From Rhodocyclales bacterium (lineage in GTDB: Bacteria; Pseudomonadota; Gammaproteobacteria; Burkholderiales; Rhodocyclaceae), in contig JAPLQY010000023.1 of the NCBI GenBank assembly GCA_026399475.1, forward strand, positions 62,001 to 126,000: a stretch of DNA of 64,000 nt. The letters run 5' to 3'. How positions within the stretch are numbered: position 1 is the stretch's first letter; each line of letters opens with the position of its first letter. Positions 62,188 to 64,000 of the stretch are shown in pieces. Below the pieces are notes generated by a model that was given only the letters and a program-made list of their open reading frames with translations, made no database searches and was not told the DNA's origin. Both the position numbers and the translations under genes were made by a program.

Positions 62188-64000
62188 TCAGGATTGCTTG
62201 GCGATGGCGGCCTCGACCTCGTCGGCCTTGACAGCCGGTTTGACTACCAGCACGGCACACTTGAGTGTCCCGACGACCCGGTCGGTCACGCTGCCGGCGA
62301 TGACGCGGTTGAGGCTCTTGCCGCGGTGGTGGCCGACCACGACCAGGTCGGCGCCGAGTTCCTCTGCCGTCTCGATGATGGCCTGTGCCGGCGCGGCGCA
62401 GACAATGCGCGTGTCGCAGTCCACCACGCCATCGAGCCGCATCAGGCCAGCCTTGTGCGTGGCATCAGCCGCGGCTTCCGCGCGGTCTTTTTCATGGGCG
62501 ATGGCGCAGACGATGGTAACCGGAGTGCCGGTGATCCTGGCTATCTGGGTGGCCAGTTCGGCGACGCTGTCGCTGTGGTCGCTGCCGTCGCTGGCAACCA
62601 GGATGCGCTTTTTCCACATGCCGGCCTGCCAGCCGGCAACCAGAACGTGGCAGGATGCGCTGCCGATGACATGCGCTGCCGCGTCGCCCAGCAGCTTGTC
62701 CTTGATGTCGCGCGGCGGCCGCCGGCCGATGATGAGAATGTTGGTGTCGCATGCGGTTGCGGCGGCGACGACTTCCGGCACCGGCTGCCTGCCGTGGCGC
62801 ACGATCTCCTCGCTGTCGACGCCGGCCACCATGGCCTGGCGAACCACGGGGGCAAGGCGCGCGCGCGCCAGTTCGAGTTCGGCCGGCGTGTCGACGGCGG
62901 TCATGATGTCGAGCGTGACGCCGAAACTGCGCGCCAGGGCGATGGCGATCTCGGTCGGCGCGCGCGAGAATTCGCTGCCGTCGGTCGCCAGCAGCAGGCG
63001 CTGGCGGCGGAAGCCGTCGGGCAGGAGCTTGCCGTGGCATTCCTTGAAGATGCGCGTCTTGCAACCGCGGCAGATGTCGGGGTCGAGCGTCCAGTAGAGC
63101 GCGCCGGTGACATTGGTCATGACCGGGAAGAAGGCGCCTTCGCCGATATCTCTGACGTAATCGCCGTGCTTGAGGAACTTGTGCAAGTGCTGGTTGAGGC
63201 GATAGAAATACAGGCCGCCGCCGAGCCGCCTCCGGCGTCGGGCCTCCTGGGCCAGCACCTCGGCGCCGGCGACGTCGATGTAGCTCAGGCTGGCCGCCGC
63301 GATGAGCACGGACTTCTGCAGGGGGTTGTCCTCGTCGATCTGCTGCAATGTCTGTTGCACGTAGCTGGCTGCGCCGAAGTAGAGCGCGCCGTTCACGCGC
63401 ACGATGCGCAGTTGCGGGCATTCCGCGCGGCCGCTGGCGCGCACGAAGTGGTAGGCGCCTTCTTCAGGCGCCGGCACCACGGGGATGATCTCGGGGCGCG
63501 AAGTGCGGTAAAGGAACATTACCAGCGACAGGAAGACGCCGATGAAAATGCCGGCTTCGAGGTTGAACAGCGTGCCGACCAGCGTCGCGGTCAGGATCGC
63601 CGACTCGGCCTTGCTGGTGTGCCAGATGGCATGGATGTGATGGAAATCGATCAGGCCCCAGGCAACCAGGAAGAGGATGCCGGCCATGGCGGCGGTAGGC
63701 AGGTAGGCGGCCAGGGGGGCGACCAGCAGCAGCACCAGGATCAGGAAGATCGAGGCGAACACCGAGGCCAGCGGGGTACGCGCACCGCCTTCGTAATTGA
63801 CGCCGCTGCGGTTGAACGAGCCCGACGAGGCGTAGCCCGAGAAGAAGGCCCCGGCGATGTTGGACAGGCCCTGGCCGATGAACTCCTGGTTGCCGTCGAT
63901 GCGCTGCTCGGAACGCACGGCAATGGCGCGGCTGATGGACACGGCCTCGGTCAGCGCCAGCATGGTGATGACCAGTGCCGGGCCCAGGGTCGCGCGCAGC
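62188..64000 (-). CDS. SulP-family transporter fused to STAS and two Usp domains, N-terminus outside window
   Basis: At least 603 residues; the frame is open to the window edge, so the start is upstream. The visible N-terminal part is the end of a SulP (SLC26-type) anion transporter: ALTEAVSISRAIAVRSEQRI, GNQEFIGQGLSNIAGAFFSG, and membrane helices up to FIGVFLSLVMFLYRTSRP. A STAS domain follows (VRVNGALYFGAASYVQQTL). After a linker with a Cys cluster (CRGCKTRIFKECHG) come two UspA-like domains (RLLLATDGSEFSRAPTEIAI; KRILVASDGSDHSDSVAELA). The second keeps a fuller nucleotide-type loop (VGHHRGKSLNRVIAGSVTDR). The substrate ion cannot be told. Confidence 0.88.
   Translation of the reverse strand, partial: LRATLGPALVITMLALTEAVSISRAIAVRSEQRIDGNQEFIGQGLSNIAGAFFSGYASSGSFNRSGVNYEGGARTPLASVFASIFLILVLLLVAPLAAYLPTAAMAGILFLVAWGLIDFHHIHAIWHTSKAESAILTATLVGTLFNLEAGIFIGVFLSLVMFLYRTSRPEIIPVVPAPEEGAYHFVRASGRAECPQLRIVRVNGALYFGAASYVQQTLQQIDEDNPLQKSVLIAAASLSYIDVAGAEVLAQEARRRRRLGGGLYFYRLNQHLHKFLKHGDYVRDIGEGAFFPVMTNVTGALYWTLDPDICRGCKTRIFKECHGKLLPDGFRRQRLLLATDGSEFSRAPTEIAIALARSFGVTLDIMTAVDTPAELELARARLAPVVRQAMVAGVDSEEIVRHGRQPVPEVVAAATACDTNILIIGRRPPRDIKDKLLGDAAAHVIGSASCHVLVAGWQAGMWKKRILVASDGSDHSDSVAELATQIARITGTPVTIVCAIAHEKDRAEAAADATHKAGLMRLDGVVDCDTRIVCAAPAQAIIETAEELGADLVVVGHHRGKSLNRVIAGSVTDRVVGTLKCAVLVVKPAVKADEVEAAIAKQS

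Overview
This is a gene-dense, GC-rich chromosomal segment of a Gram-negative bacterium, most likely a betaproteobacterium of the Rhodocyclales/Nitrosomonadales type. The reasons are the leuS-lptE-holA-proA order, apbC near dcd and an Orn/Lys/Arg decarboxylase, ubiA-ubiD, a RAYT-type transposase and outer-membrane biogenesis genes. The placement rests on gene content and order only. No rRNA, tRNA or CRISPR array was seen. Both ends are cut inside genes: a hybrid histidine kinase on the left and a SulP-Usp fusion on the right. About 54 protein genes are supported.

Layout. 1-2.8 kb: a hybrid sensor kinase and a PAS-only membrane relative. 2.9-6.5 kb: a CoA transferase, an exported chalcone-isomerase-fold protein, a DUF4139 protein and a small membrane protein. 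6.5-11.9 kb (minus): the operon leuS-lptE-holA-proA, with a HolA that lacks about 37 internal residues. 11.9-19.8 kb: a FecR/SPOR protein, a small unknown gene, uvrD, an enol-lactonase-like hydrolase, an HD-GYP protein, an SDR without the catalytic Tyr, and a flippase-like membrane protein. 19.9-29.1 kb: apbC, then an accessory patch (REP pair, RAYT, a lipoprotein bracketed by a perfect 20-bp inverted repeat, gene remnants), bioF/bioA/bioD, dcd, and a large decarboxylase preceded by a striking heptamer hairpin. 29.1-33.3 kb: a PilZ protein, a cupredoxin and a Tat-exported metallophosphoesterase divergent from an ECF sigma/anti-sigma pair, then a DUF4337 protein. Both sides of the sigma divergence carry the same promoter-like pattern, GGGAATA-N15-CGGT.

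33.3-49.0 kb: folA, then a glycogen/alpha-glucan block (glgA, pgi, glgP, two GH57 enzymes, glgC, divergent glgB, a DUF2934 protein, glk), then thyA. Together these genes make ADP-glucose, polymerise and branch glycogen, break it down by phosphorolysis and GH57 transfer or hydrolysis, and return glucose units through Glk and Pgi. The block lies between thyA and folA, which are commonly neighbours, and is tightly packed against both.

49.1-64 kb: an M17 aminopeptidase, a PilZ-like protein, mog, an ElyC/YdcF protein, metY, a probably frameshifted DUF2802-like gene, a SPOR protein, ridA, recG, a zinc-ribbon gene, a helix-hairpin-helix gene, ubiA, ubiD, a DUF4870-like membrane protein, and the SulP-STAS-Usp-Usp fusion.

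The parts most worth a second look are the ECF regulon with paired promoters, the heptamer hairpin upstream of the decarboxylase, the RAYT/REP/inverted-repeat patch, the glycogen block between folA and thyA, the shortened HolA, and the SulP-Usp fusion.
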